From contig CBFHMG010000004.1 of NCBI GenBank assembly GCA_965656935.1, positions 1 to 64,000 on the forward strand: 64,000 bases of DNA, in the 5' to 3' direction. Position numbers and translations under genes: made by a program. Shown here one piece after another: positions 50,397-59,317 of this stretch; position 1 is the stretch's first letter; each line of letters opens with the position of its first letter. This DNA is from M30B80 sp965656935 (lineage in GTDB: Bacteria; Pseudomonadota; Alphaproteobacteria; Rhodobacterales; Rhodobacteraceae). Below the pieces are notes generated by a model. It saw only the letters and a list, made by a program, of their open reading frames with translations, made no database searches and was not told where the DNA came from.

Positions 50397-53216
50397 ATGA
50401 GCGAGACCAAATTTGGCAAAGGCAGCCATCTGAGCCTTGTAGACGGGTCCGCCTTTATTTTCCGCGCCTATCACGCCCTGCCGCCGCTGACGCGCAAATC
50501 CGACGGGCTGCCGATTGGCGCAGTGGCGGGGTTTTGCAACATGATCCACAAGATGATCGAGGCCAATACAGGCCCCGATGCGCCCACCCATGCGGCTGTG
50601 GTGTTCGACAAGGGCAGCCATACTTTCCGCAATGACCTCTATGATCTCTACAAAGCCAACCGCGATGAGATGCCCGAGGATTTGCGCCCGCAAATGCCGC
50701 TGACGCGGGAGGCGACCCGCGCCTTCAACCTCGCCTGCCTCGAATTGGAGGGATATGAGGCCGATGACATCATCGCCACCTTGTCCCGTCAGGCCCGAGA
50801 AGCAGGCGGGCGCTGCACGATTATTTCCTCTGACAAAGACCTGATGCAGCTTGTGGGCGGGGGTGTGGAAATGTTCGACGCCATGAAAAACCTGCGCATT
50901 GATCGCGAGGGCGTGGAGGCCAAGTTTGGCGTGGGGCCAGAGCGAGTGATCGACGTGCAGGCTTTGGCGGGCGACTCTGTGGATAACGTTCCGGGCGCGC
51001 CTGGCATCGGGATCAAGACCGCAGCGCTTTTGATCAATGAATACGGTGACTTGGAGGCACTTCTTGAACGCGCGGGCGAGATCAAACAGCCAAAACGCCG
51101 CGAAACACTTATCCACAATGCCGACCAAATCCGCCTGTCCAAAACGCTTGTCACACTCGATGAAAATACACCGATTGATGTGACGCTTGAAGCCTTGGAA
51201 GTGCGCGAGCCCGAGCCTGAAACCCTGTTGGATTTCCTGAGCCGGATGGAATTCCGCACCCTGACCAAACGCATCTCGGACCAGTTCGGGGTCGAAGCCC
51301 CCGCCATGCCCGAGCCTGCGATGAAACCCGTCGAAGGGGCAGGCGATGCGCCTGATCTGCCTGAAGCCGCGCCCTTCAGCCATGACGGCTATGAGGTGGT
51401 GCGCGATATGGAGGCTTTGCGCGCTTGGATCGCGCGCGCCCATGCCTGCGGCTATGTCGCCGTCGATACCGAGACCACAAGCCTCGACGAGATGAAGGCG
51501 AAGCTGGTGGGGATCAGCCTGTCAACCGCGCCGAATTTGGCCTGTTATATCCCGCTGTTGCACCGTCAGGGCGGTGATGACCTTTTCGGCTCGGAGGCTT
51601 TGGAAGAGGGTCAATTGCCACTGGATGAGGTGCTGGCCGAGATCAAGCCGATGCTGGAGGATGCAAGCGTCCTCAAGATCGGTCAGAATATGAAATATGA
51701 CGCCAAGATTTTCGCGCGCCACGGCGTGGAGGTCGGGCCAATCGATGACACGATGCTGATGTCCTATGCGATGCATGCAGGCCTGCACGGGCATGGTATG
51801 AATGCGCTGAGCGAGCGGTATCTGGCGCATGAGCCGATCGCGATTAAGGAATTGATCGGCTCGGGCAAAAGCCAAGTGACCTTTGATCAGGTGAAAATCG
51901 CGGATGCAGCCCCCTATGCCGCTGAAGATGCCGATATCACCCTGCGCCTGTGGCAGCGGTTCAAACCGCAACTTCACCGCGAAAAGGTGACCACGGTTTA
52001 TGAAACCATGGAGCGGCCCTTGGTGCCTGTTCTGGCGCGTATGGAGATGGCGGGGATCAAGGTGGACCGCGATGTTCTCAGCCGCATGTCCAACAGTTTT
52101 GCGCAGAAAATGGCGGGGCTTGAAGCTGAGATCCATGAATTGGCAGGCCGCAGTTTTAATGTCGGCTCGCCCAAGCAATTGGGTGAAATCCTGTTTGATG
52201 AAATGGCGCTTGAGGGCGGCAAAAAGGGCAAGACAGGCGCTTATGCGACAGGGGCCGATGTGCTGGAGGACTTGGCGGCGCAAGGCCATGATCTGCCCGC
52301 ACGCGTGCTGGATTGGCGGGGCCTGTCCAAGCTGAAATCGACCTATACCGATGCGCTGCAGGATCATATCAACCCCGAGACGGGCCGCGTCCATACCAGC
52401 TATGTGATTGCGGGGGCCAATACGGGGCGTCTAGCCTCAAGTGATCCGAATTTGCAAAACATCCCCGTCCGCTCAGAGGAAGGCCGCCGCATCCGTGAGG
52501 CTTTTATCGCCGAGGAAGGTAAGGTCTTGGTCAGCCTCGATTATTCCCAGATCGAATTGCGCATTCTGGCCGATATTGCGGGGATCGACGCGCTGAAACA
52601 GGCCTTCCGCGAGGGGCAGGATATTCATGCCGCCACCGCCTCGGAGATGTTCAATGTGCCGCTAAACGAGATGACGCCCGAGGTCCGCCGCCAAGCCAAG
52701 GCGATCAATTTCGGGGTGATTTATGGTATCTCGGGCTTCGGCCTCAGCCGTAACCTGCGCATCCCACGCGCCGAGGCGCAGGGCTTTATCGACCGCTATT
52801 TTGAACGCTTTCCTGGCATCAAGGATTACATGGAGGCGACCAAGGCCTTCGCCAAGGAAAACCATTACGTTCAGACCATGTTCGGGCGCAAAATCCACAC
52901 GCCTGAGATCAACGCAAAAGGGCCAGGGGCGGGCTTTGCCTATCGCGCCGCGATCAATGCGCCGATCCAAGGCACCGCCGCTGATGTTATCCGCCGCGCG
53001 ATGATCCGCATGGAGGGGGCGATCAAGGATCTGCCTGCCAAAATGTTGCTTCAGGTCCATGACGAATTGCTGTTCGAGGTTGATGAGGCCGCGGTTGATA
53101 CGCTGATCGCGCGGGCGCGCGAGGTGATGGAAGGCGCGGCCGAGCCTGCGGTGAAGCTTTCGGTGCCCTTGACGGTGGATGCGGGCCAAGGTGCCAATTG
53201 GGCGCAAGCGCATTGA
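50397..53216 (+). CDS. polA: DNA polymerase I
   Basis: A 939-residue three-domain polymerase for repair and Okazaki fragment processing. The N-terminal 5'-3' exonuclease has LVDGSAFIFRAYHA and EADDIIATL. The 3'-5' exonuclease is intact with VAVDTETTSLDEM and NMKYDAKIF. The polymerase domain has LVSLDYSQIELR, RRQAKAINFGVIYG and LQVHDELLFEV. The start is ATG at 50397 with GGGAGAG upstream; an earlier in-frame start would add a short non-conserved tail. A pseudouridine synthase gene overlaps its end. Confidence 0.96.
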   Translation: MSETKFGKGSHLSLVDGSAFIFRAYHALPPLTRKSDGLPIGAVAGFCNMIHKMIEANTGPDAPTHAAVVFDKGSHTFRNDLYDLYKANRDEMPEDLRPQMPLTREATRAFNLACLELEGYEADDIIATLSRQAREAGGRCTIISSDKDLMQLVGGGVEMFDAMKNLRIDREGVEAKFGVGPERVIDVQALAGDSVDNVPGAPGIGIKTAALLINEYGDLEALLERAGEIKQPKRRETLIHNADQIRLSKTLVTLDENTPIDVTLEALEVREPEPETLLDFLSRMEFRTLTKRISDQFGVEAPAMPEPAMKPVEGAGDAPDLPEAAPFSHDGYEVVRDMEALRAWIARAHACGYVAVDTETTSLDEMKAKLVGISLSTAPNLACYIPLLHRQGGDDLFGSEALEEGQLPLDEVLAEIKPMLEDASVLKIGQNMKYDAKIFARHGVEVGPIDDTMLMSYAMHAGLHGHGMNALSERYLAHEPIAIKELIGSGKSQVTFDQVKIADAAPYAAEDADITLRLWQRFKPQLHREKVTTVYETMERPLVPVLARMEMAGIKVDRDVLSRMSNSFAQKMAGLEAEIHELAGRSFNVGSPKQLGEILFDEMALEGGKKGKTGAYATGADVLEDLAAQGHDLPARVLDWRGLSKLKSTYTDALQDHINPETGRVHTSYVIAGANTGRLASSDPNLQNIPVRSEEGRRIREAFIAEEGKVLVSLDYSQIELRILADIAGIDALKQAFREGQDIHAATASEMFNVPLNEMTPEVRRQAKAINFGVIYGISGFGLSRNLRIPRAEAQGFIDRYFERFPGIKDYMEATKAFAKENHYVQTMFGRKIHTPEINAKGPGAGFAYRAAINAPIQGTAADVIRRAMIRMEGAIKDLPAKMLLQVHDELLFEVDEAAVDTLIARAREVMEGAAEPAVKLSVPLTVDAGQGANWAQAH

Positions 53217-53809
53217 GCGGCGGACGCTCCAGACCACGCCCGCGGGCCAAGGTGAATTCCGGCCCGCCGCGCTTGGTGGCCTTCAATAAACCGATGGATG
53301 TGCTGAGCCAATTCACCGATGAGGGGAAATGGCAGGGGCTTGGCCATCATCTGGAGATGCCGGGCATGTATCCCGCAGGGCGGTTGGATCGCGACAGCGA
53401 AGGGCTTTTGCTGCTGACCAATGATGGGGGCCTGCAAGCGCGCATCACCTCGCCCAAGACGCGCACGCCCAAAACCTATTACAGCCTTGTCGAAGGTGTG
53501 CCCGATGAGGCGGCTCTTGAGGCTTTGCGCAATGGCGTGGAGTTGAAAGACGGCCCCACCTTGCGCGCGCAGGCCGAGGCCGTGGAAGCCCCCGATTGGC
53601 TCTGGCAGCGCGTGCCGCCTGTGCGGGTGCGCAAATCGATCACCGATAGCTGGATCAAGCTGACCATTTATGAGGGGCGCAACCGACAGGTGCGCCGCAT
53701 GTGCGCCCATGTGGGATACCCCGTGATCCGCCTGATCCGTTGGCAGGTGGGGGAGTGGTCGCTGGAAGGCCTCGCACCCGGGGAATGGCGTGATCTTGGT
53801 GCGAGCTAA
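53213..53809 (+). CDS. Pseudouridine synthase (RsuA/RluE family)
   Basis: A protein of about 198 residues that isomerises uridine in rRNA. The catalytic Asp is in AGRLDRDSEGLLLLTNDG, followed by KTYYSLVEG and the C-terminal YEGRNRQVRRMCAHVGYPV. The N-terminal S4 domain is absent and the length matches RluE rather than RsuA. The start is uncertain: TTG at 53213 overlaps the polA stop (TTGA), and another TTG lies at 53198. Coupling to polA follows from the overlap. It converges on the TetR gene with a 3-base gap. Confidence 0.87.
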   Translation: MSGGRSRPRPRAKVNSGPPRLVAFNKPMDVLSQFTDEGKWQGLGHHLEMPGMYPAGRLDRDSEGLLLLTNDGGLQARITSPKTRTPKTYYSLVEGVPDEAALEALRNGVELKDGPTLRAQAEAVEAPDWLWQRVPPVRVRKSITDSWIKLTIYEGRNRQVRRMCAHVGYPVIRLIRWQVGEWSLEGLAPGEWRDLGAS

Positions 53810-53812
53810 CCC

Positions 53813-54409
53813 TCAGGCCTCGGGGTGCAACAGCACCGATAGGGCCAGATCAAGCACTTCCCTTGGGTCATTGCCGCGCGCACGTTCATCCAAAGCCAGC
53901 CTGATCTGCGCGAAAAGATAGGTCGTGGCCAGCTCAACAGGGATCGGGCTGGACCATTCGCCCGAGGCGCGGGCCTTGTCGAGCAATTCCGAGAAGGCCG
54001 TGCTGGCCATCTCTTCGATCTGCTCGATCATTGCTTGGGTTTTGGGGCCCATCTGCGCCTTGACCGCGCGCATTTTCACAAAGAGACATCCCTGATCATG
54101 CAAACTGTCCGCCGCAGATAGATAGGCGATCTGGCGTATCTTTTCGGCAAAAGCGGCATCCCCTGCCACGATGGACAGCATTTTTGACATGACGGTTTCC
54201 GCATATTTTTGCAGCGCCGCATGGGCCAATCCGTCGTCATTGCCAAACTCCCGATAGAGCGAGGGTTTGGAGACGCCCGCGCGCCCGCAAATGTCATTCA
54301 AGGACACTTGGGTCGGGCCGTCCTCCCAATAGGCTTTCATCGCCACATCGGTCACGGCGTCTTTCTTCAGGGTCTTGGGGCGTCCACGGGTTGGTTTTTC
54401 GTTTTGCAT
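53813..54409 (-). CDS. TetR-family repressor
   Basis: A 198-residue regulator. The N-terminal helix-turn-helix is VSLNDICGRAGVSKPSLYREFGNDDGL, preceded by a basic GRPKTLKK stretch. The C-terminal ligand domain is helical and contains one cysteine in the segment HDQGCLFVKMRAVKA. It is divergent from a cupin gene. Two matching dyads (54417-54430 and 54462-54473) lie between them, so the protein most likely represses both genes until a ligand or oxidant releases it. Confidence 0.88.
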   Translation of the reverse strand: MQNEKPTRGRPKTLKKDAVTDVAMKAYWEDGPTQVSLNDICGRAGVSKPSLYREFGNDDGLAHAALQKYAETVMSKMLSIVAGDAAFAEKIRQIAYLSAADSLHDQGCLFVKMRAVKAQMGPKTQAMIEQIEEMASTAFSELLDKARASGEWSSPIPVELATTYLFAQIRLALDERARGNDPREVLDLALSVLLHPEA

Positions 54410-54416
54410 ATTATTT

Positions 54417-54430
54417 ATACCAGTCGGTAT
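54417..54430. promoter_or_regulatory. TetR operator 1
   Basis: ATACC-AGTC-GGTAT is a perfect inverted repeat 8 bases upstream of the tetR ATG. The same TACC-N4-GGTA core recurs 32 bases away, which makes a shared operator very likely. Confidence 0.75.
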
Positions 54431-54437
54431 TTTATTA

Positions 54438-54466
54438 TTGACAGGGCTTGGATTTAATTTGTACCA
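54438..54466 (+). promoter_or_regulatory. Candidate promoter of the cupin gene
   Basis: TTGACA at 54438-54443 is a consensus -35 box. With a 17-base spacer the -10 region would fall at 54461-54466, inside operator 2, so repressor binding would block RNA polymerase. The -10 itself is a poor match. Confidence 0.5.
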
Positions 54467-54473
54467 AACGGTA
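54462..54473. promoter_or_regulatory. TetR operator 2
   Basis: TACC-AAAC-GGTA is an inverted repeat with the same arms and spacer length as operator 1, placed 28 bases upstream of the cupin ATG and overlapping the predicted -10 region. Confidence 0.72.
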
Positions 54474-54500
54474 TCAAAAATTCAAAGCGGAGAAAACCTA

Positions 54501-54920
54501 ATGTTTAAAACTCTTATTGCAGCCGCCACTGCGGCCTTGATTTCAACGGCAGCTTTTGCGGAAGGCGATCACGATGATCATCTGGTGATGGCCGATAATA
54601 TCGCATGGCAGGATGTGATCCCTGGTGTTCAACTGGCGCTTGGATGGGGCGACCCTGAGGCAGGCGACGACATCTGGCTCATTCGCATTGAAGCGGGCGC
54701 AAGCCTTCCAACCCATGCCCATACCAATGATTACTGGGGCATGACGATCCAAGGGACTTGGGTCCATGTCCATGAAGATGGATCCGAGACCGCAACCACA
54801 GCAGGGGATTACGCATTTGTCGAAGGCGGCGTGTTCCATGGTGATCGTTGCGAGGGGGACATCCCTTGCATCGGCCTGCTGGATTTCGATGGGGAACGTG
54901 ACGCGATCTTCCCTGAATAA
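54501..54920 (+). CDS. Exported cupin-domain protein
   Basis: A 139-residue periplasmic protein. A signal peptide ends near TAAFA-EG. A single cupin barrel follows, with metal-type ligands in PTHAHTNDYWGMTIQGTW, VHVHEDG and VFHGDRCEGDIPC. Two cysteines near the end may form a disulfide. Its enzymatic role is unknown; cupins of this kind include quercetinase-like and sugar-binding proteins. GCGGAGA precedes the ATG. It is controlled, by inference, by the divergent TetR protein. A strong terminator follows. Confidence 0.8.
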   Translation: MFKTLIAAATAALISTAAFAEGDHDDHLVMADNIAWQDVIPGVQLALGWGDPEAGDDIWLIRIEAGASLPTHAHTNDYWGMTIQGTWVHVHEDGSETATTAGDYAFVEGGVFHGDRCEGDIPCIGLLDFDGERDAIFPE

Positions 54921-54945
54921 GACAGGTCGCATTTCCGCCAAAATC

Positions 54946-54976
54946 AAAGGGCCCGCGACATGCGCGGGCCCTTTTT
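54946..54976. terminator. Bidirectional intrinsic terminator
   Basis: A 12-bp perfect stem AAAGGGCCCGCG/CGCGGGCCCTTT with a 5-base loop carries T-runs on both strands. It separates the cupin gene from the converging pdhC. Confidence 0.9.
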
Positions 54977-54997
54977 ATTTCATATGGCAGATATGGC

Positions 54998-56281
54998 TTA
55001 GGCCAGCATGCCGATCGGGTTTTCCAGATTGTCGACAATGGCTTGCAGCAATTCCGCCCCAAGCGCGCCATCGATCACGCGGTGGTCAACAGACATGGTC
55101 ACCGACATCACGGTGGCCACGGCCAATTCGCCATCCGCGCCCACGACAGGCTTTTTCACGCCCGCGCCAACCGCCAGAATGGCCCCATGCGGCGGGTTGA
55201 TCACGGCGTCGAAATTCTCAATCCCGAACATGCCGAGATTGGAGATCGCGAAGCTGCCGCCTGTATATTCATGCGGCGCGAGCTTTTTATTGCGCGCGCG
55301 CCCTGCCAGATCTTTCATCTGCGCCGACAGTTCCGAGAGGGATTTCTTATCGGCATCCTGAAGGACAGGCGTGAACAGGCCGCCCTCAATCGCGACAGCG
55401 ACGGCCACATCAGACGGCGTAAGCCGCAAGATACGGTCGCCCGCCCAAACGGCATTGGCGGCAGGCACTTGCTGAAGCGCCAAGGCGCAGGCCTTGATGA
55501 TGAAATCATTGACCGACAGCTTCACGCCGCGCGCTTCAAGCGATGTGTTCAACTGGCTGCGGAAGGAGAGAAGCGTGTCCAGTTTGATGTCACGGCGCAG
55601 GTAGAAATGCGGGATGGTCTGCTTGGCCTCGGTCAGACGCGCGGCAACGGTTTTGCGCATGCCATCCAGTGCGATTTCTTCATATTCGCGGCCTTCATAC
55701 ATGCGGATGACCTGGTCGGCTGCGGGGCCTGTTGGCATCGCAGCTTTCGCAGGTGCAGCTGATGGTGCGGCAGGCGCGGTGGCAGTGGCGCTTGTGCCTT
55801 CCACATCGGCCTTAATGATCCGACCATGCGGGCCTGAGCCTGCGATCTTGGTCAGATCAATCCCTTTATCCTTGGCAATGCGGCGCGCCAGTGGTGAGGC
55901 GAAAACGCGTGTGCCGTCAGCGGCTTTGGCCGCTGCAGGGGCAGGGGCTGCCGCAGGGGCGGCTGCTGGGGCTGGCGCAGCAGGAGCCGCTTCAGCGGGG
56001 GCTGCCGCAGCGGCCACAGGTGCCGCCGACATGTCTTCGCCCGCTTCACCAATGATCGCGATGGCTGTGTTGACCTTCACGCCCTCGGTGCCCTCAGCCA
56101 CAAGGATTTTTCCGATTACACCTTCATCTACGGCCTCGAATTCCATCGTGGCTTTATCGGTTTCAATCTCGGCCAGAAGGTCGCCCGATTGTACGGTATC
56201 GCCCTCCTTGACCAACCATTTCGACAGCGTGCCTTCTTCCATAGTGGGAGATAGCGCTGGCATCAGGATTTCTGTAGGCAT
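54998..56281 (-). CDS. pdhC: Pyruvate dehydrogenase E2, dihydrolipoamide acetyltransferase
   Basis: A 427-residue E2 core protein. One N-terminal lipoyl domain carries ETDKATMEFEAVDEG with the lipoylated Lys near residue 43. An Ala/Pro-rich linker follows, then the E3-binding domain (VFASPLARRIAKDKGIDL) and the catalytic acetyltransferase domain ending with the active-site motif DHRVIDGALGAELL. It forms the structural core of the complex that makes acetyl-CoA. It is last in the pdhA-pdhB-pdhC operon, starting 12 bases after pdhB. E3 (lpd) is not in the window. Confidence 0.95.
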   Translation of the reverse strand: MPTEILMPALSPTMEEGTLSKWLVKEGDTVQSGDLLAEIETDKATMEFEAVDEGVIGKILVAEGTEGVKVNTAIAIIGEAGEDMSAAPVAAAAAPAEAAPAAPAPAAAPAAAPAPAAAKAADGTRVFASPLARRIAKDKGIDLTKIAGSGPHGRIIKADVEGTSATATAPAAPSAAPAKAAMPTGPAADQVIRMYEGREYEEIALDGMRKTVAARLTEAKQTIPHFYLRRDIKLDTLLSFRSQLNTSLEARGVKLSVNDFIIKACALALQQVPAANAVWAGDRILRLTPSDVAVAVAIEGGLFTPVLQDADKKSLSELSAQMKDLAGRARNKKLAPHEYTGGSFAISNLGMFGIENFDAVINPPHGAILAVGAGVKKPVVGADGELAVATVMSVTMSVDHRVIDGALGAELLQAIVDNLENPIGMLA

Positions 56282-56293
56282 CAGCTGCTCTCC

Positions 56294-57667
56294 TTACCTG
56301 TAGGTGACTTTTTTGACCGCTTCGATCACTTCCGCGGTCGAGGTCAAAGCCAGTTTCTCGAGGTTTGCTGCATAGGGCATCGGCACATCCTTGCCCGTGC
56401 AATTGATGACAGGCGCGTCGAGGTAATCAAACGCGTTCTCCATCAAATAGGCCGAGAGGTGATTACCGATTGACGCGACGGGGAAGCCTTCCTCGACGGT
56501 GACGCAGCGGTTGGTTTTCATGACCGAGGCCAGCAGCGTGTCGTAATCGAGCGGGCGCAAGGTGCGCAGGTCGACCACTTCGGCGCTGATGCCGTCCTCG
56601 GCCAGCTTTTCAGCTGCTTCCAAAGCATAGGTCATCCCGATGCCGAAGCTGACGATGGTCACATCCGTGCCCTCACGCCAGATTTTCGCCTTGCCGAAGG
56701 GCACGGTGAAATCATCCATCACAGGCACATCAAAGCTGCGGCCATAGAGGATTTCGTTTTCAAGGAAGATGACAGGGTTTGGGTCACGAATGGCCGTTTT
56801 CATCAGGCCTTTCGCATCCGATGCCGAATAGGGCATGACCACCTTCAATCCAGGAATTTGCGCATACCATGCTGCGTAATCCTGAGAATGCTGCGCACCC
56901 ACACGGGCGGCGGCGCCATTGGGGCCACGGAACACAATCGGGCAGCCCATCTGGCCGCCCGACATATAAAGCGTCTTGGCGGCGGAGTTGATGATCTGGT
57001 CAATCGCCTGCATCGCGAAGTTGAAGGTCATGAACTCGACAATCGGGTTCAAACCGCCAAAGGCCGCACCCACACCGATACCAGCAAAGCCATGCTCGGT
57101 AATGGGCGTGTCGATGATGCGTTTTGCGCCAAATTCGTCCAGCAAACCTTGGGAGATTTTATAGGCGCCCTGATATTCGGCCACCTCTTCACCCATAAGG
57201 AAGACGTTTTCATTGCCACGCATTTCCTCGGCCATAGCGTCGCGCAGCGCTTCGCGCACTGTGGTTTGCTTGACCTCGGTGCCCTCGGGCCAGTCCAGCT
57301 CAACGCCTTTGGCGGTTGGTGCTGCAGGGGCGGGGCTGGCGGCAACAGCTGCGGCAACGGGTGCGGCTGCTGGTGCTTCGGTAGGTGTGGCGGGCGCGGC
57401 GGCTGAGGCTGCCGACATGTCTTCACCGACCTCGCCGATAATGGCGATGGCGGTGTTCACCTTCACACCTTCGGTTCCTTCGGCGATCAGGATTTTGCCG
57501 ATCACGCCTTCATCCACAGCCTCGAATTCCATCGTGGCTTTGTCGGTTTCGATCTCGGCGATGATATCGCCCGATTGAACGGTATCGCCTTCCTTGACCA
57601 TCCATTTGGACAGGGTGCCTTCTTCCATTGTCGGAGAGAGGGCGGGCATAAGAATTTCAATAGCCAT
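56294..57667 (-). CDS. pdhB: Pyruvate dehydrogenase E1 beta with N-terminal lipoyl domain
   Basis: A 457-residue fusion. Residues 1-80 are a lipoyl domain nearly identical to that of pdhC (ETDKATMEFEAVDEG). An Ala/Pro linker of about 45 residues follows, then the transketolase-like E1-beta (VREALRDAMAEEM, MGEEVAEYQGAY, TPITEHGFAGIG). The extra lipoyl domain is a known feature of alphaproteobacterial E1-beta, including rhizobia. GGGGAGA precedes the ATG. It sits between pdhA and pdhC in the operon. Confidence 0.95.
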   Translation of the reverse strand: MAIEILMPALSPTMEEGTLSKWMVKEGDTVQSGDIIAEIETDKATMEFEAVDEGVIGKILIAEGTEGVKVNTAIAIIGEVGEDMSAASAAAPATPTEAPAAAPVAAAVAASPAPAAPTAKGVELDWPEGTEVKQTTVREALRDAMAEEMRGNENVFLMGEEVAEYQGAYKISQGLLDEFGAKRIIDTPITEHGFAGIGVGAAFGGLNPIVEFMTFNFAMQAIDQIINSAAKTLYMSGGQMGCPIVFRGPNGAAARVGAQHSQDYAAWYAQIPGLKVVMPYSASDAKGLMKTAIRDPNPVIFLENEILYGRSFDVPVMDDFTVPFGKAKIWREGTDVTIVSFGIGMTYALEAAEKLAEDGISAEVVDLRTLRPLDYDTLLASVMKTNRCVTVEEGFPVASIGNHLSAYLMENAFDYLDAPVINCTGKDVPMPYAANLEKLALTSTAEVIEAVKKVTYR

Positions 57668-57682
57668 TGGTGGTGTCTCCCC

Positions 57683-58702
57683 TCAAGCGCTCGTTGGCGC
57701 GTCGGCGTAAATATCGGTCCAAAGTTCGCTGAGCGCAGGCTCGGGGCTTTCCTTGGAGAATTCCGCCGCCTCATTGACGATTGCCTTGATCTCCTTGTCG
57801 ATCGCTTTGAGATCCTCCTCGGAGGCATGGCCGCCTGTCAGCAACATCTGGCGCACATGTTCGATTGCATCACGCTTCTCGCGCATTTCCTGCACCTCTT
57901 CGCGGGTGCGGTATTTCGCAGGGTCCGACATGGAGTGGCCGCGATAGCGATAGGTCTTTACCTCAAGGATATAAGGCCCTTTGCCCGCGCGGCAGTAAGC
58001 AACGGCGCGTTCGCCCGCTTCCTTGACGGCCAGAACATCCATTCCGTCTACTTCTTCGCCCTTGATCCCATAGGCCGCGCCGCGTTCCCACAAGCTTGGC
58101 GATTTGGTCGAGCGCTGGACCGATGTGCCCATGGCGTATTGGTTATTCTCGATCACGAAGATCACGGGCAGGGACCACAGCTCGGCCATGTTATAGGTCT
58201 CATAGACCTGACCTTGGTTGGCTGCGCCATCGCCGAAATAGGTGAAGGTCACGCGGCCATTGCCTTTGTATTTATCCGCGAAGGCCAAGCCCGCGCCAAG
58301 CGGGACTTGGGCTGCCACAATGCCATGGCCGCCATAGAAATGCTTCTCCGTGGAGAACATATGCATGGAGCCGCCTTTGCCTTTGGAAAAGCCGCCCTCG
58401 CGCCCAGTCAATTCGGCCATGATGCCCTTGGGGTCCATGCCGCAGGCCAGCATATGGCCATGATCGCGATAGGAGGTGATGCGCTTATCGCCTTCCTCAG
58501 CGGCCGCTTCCAAGCCGACCACAACGGCCTCTTGGCCGATATAGAGGTGGCAGAACCCGCCGATCAGGCCCATGCCATAAAGCTGGCCTGCCTTTTCCTC
58601 GAATCTGCGGATCAGCAGCATTTCACGGTAATATTCTTTCAGCTCATCTGCAGAAACATTTGGTTTTGCAGCAGATTTCGCCACGGGCTTCTTTGCGGCC
58701 AT
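57683..58702 (-). CDS. pdhA: Pyruvate dehydrogenase E1 alpha
   Basis: A 339-residue thiamine-diphosphate-dependent subunit that decarboxylates pyruvate. ThDP-binding is seen in YFGDGAANQGQVYE. GGSMHMFS, VFVIENNQYAMGTSV and the phosphorylation-loop-like YRYRGHSMSDPAKYRTREE are also present. The start is ATG at 58702 with GGGAGGAG upstream; a short in-frame extension to 58786 passes through a palindrome and is rejected. It is first in the pdhABC operon. A 24-base near-perfect palindrome lies 26 bases upstream and may be its operator. Confidence 0.95.
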   Translation of the reverse strand: MAAKKPVAKSAAKPNVSADELKEYYREMLLIRRFEEKAGQLYGMGLIGGFCHLYIGQEAVVVGLEAAAEEGDKRITSYRDHGHMLACGMDPKGIMAELTGREGGFSKGKGGSMHMFSTEKHFYGGHGIVAAQVPLGAGLAFADKYKGNGRVTFTYFGDGAANQGQVYETYNMAELWSLPVIFVIENNQYAMGTSVQRSTKSPSLWERGAAYGIKGEEVDGMDVLAVKEAGERAVAYCRAGKGPYILEVKTYRYRGHSMSDPAKYRTREEVQEMREKRDAIEHVRQMLLTGGHASEEDLKAIDKEIKAIVNEAAEFSKESPEPALSELWTDIYADAPTSA

Positions 58703-58727
58703 GCCGGTCACTCCTCCCAGCTCAACT

Positions 58728-58751
58728 AGATAGTTTAACGTTGAACTATCT
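58728..58751. promoter_or_regulatory. Near-perfect 24-bp palindrome upstream of pdhA
   Basis: AGATAGTT and AACTATCT (8 of 8 paired) flank an 8-base centre, TAACGTTG, that is itself palindromic except at its ends. It lies 26 bases before the pdhA ATG. A smaller CTCT-TATC-AGAG dyad overlaps its right end. This is the best operator candidate for the pdh operon, and the binding protein is unknown. Confidence 0.65.
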
Positions 58752-58885
58752 CTTATCAGAGAGCTGCAAAGAATGCACCCATGCAAATTATCGGATGGTG
58801 CAATTTGAGAGATAATACCAATTTACGGGGGATTTGAGCAATGGAATTGCTCAATTAGCGGGCATTTTACCCGAGTAGATCGGGT

Positions 58886-59179
58886 TTAGGGGATCACGAT
58901 TTCGTCGGCGCGGACATAGCCCAAAATCTCGCGCGCTTGTTCGTCTAGCAGGTCGAGATCAAGAAAATCATCCGACAGGCGGTGGGTCAGAATTTCCATC
59001 CGCTCGGTCTGTGCCTGCAATTGTGCCAGTTCCAAGCGTAACTCATCTGCTTCTGCATCGACCTGAATACGGCTGAACAGCCCGTAATCCCCTTGCACAG
59101 CGGCAAAGGTGAAATAGGCCCCCACCATCAGGAGCGCCAAGGGAAGAATAACCCCAGAAAGGGAGCGTTTACGCGTCAT
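58886..59179 (-). CDS. ftsB: Cell division protein FtsB/DivIC family
   Basis: A 97-residue bitopic division protein. A short basic N-terminus and one membrane helix (GVILPLALLMVGAYFTFAAV) are followed by a periplasmic coiled coil (DELRLELAQLQAQTERMEIL) and a C-terminal ALGYVR-like end. It is expected to bridge FtsL and FtsQ in the divisome. The start is taken at 59179 (MTRKRS); a start 11 codons earlier is possible. Placement directly upstream of pdhA is shared with relatives, but there are about 180 bases between them containing the pdh palindrome, so a separate promoter is likely. Confidence 0.82.
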   Translation of the reverse strand: MTRKRSLSGVILPLALLMVGAYFTFAAVQGDYGLFSRIQVDAEADELRLELAQLQAQTERMEILTHRLSDDFLDLDLLDEQAREILGYVRADEIVIP

Positions 59180-59317
59180 GGAACCGTTCAACTGCCTCAA
59201 CTCAGCCCGCATCTTGCGACGGGTCAGGACAGTAGATTCGCACATCCCGAATCAAATGTGAATCCCCTGAATTCAAAAAGAGAATCGAGGGGGATATCTT
59301 GTTGCTTGAGGGCTGAT

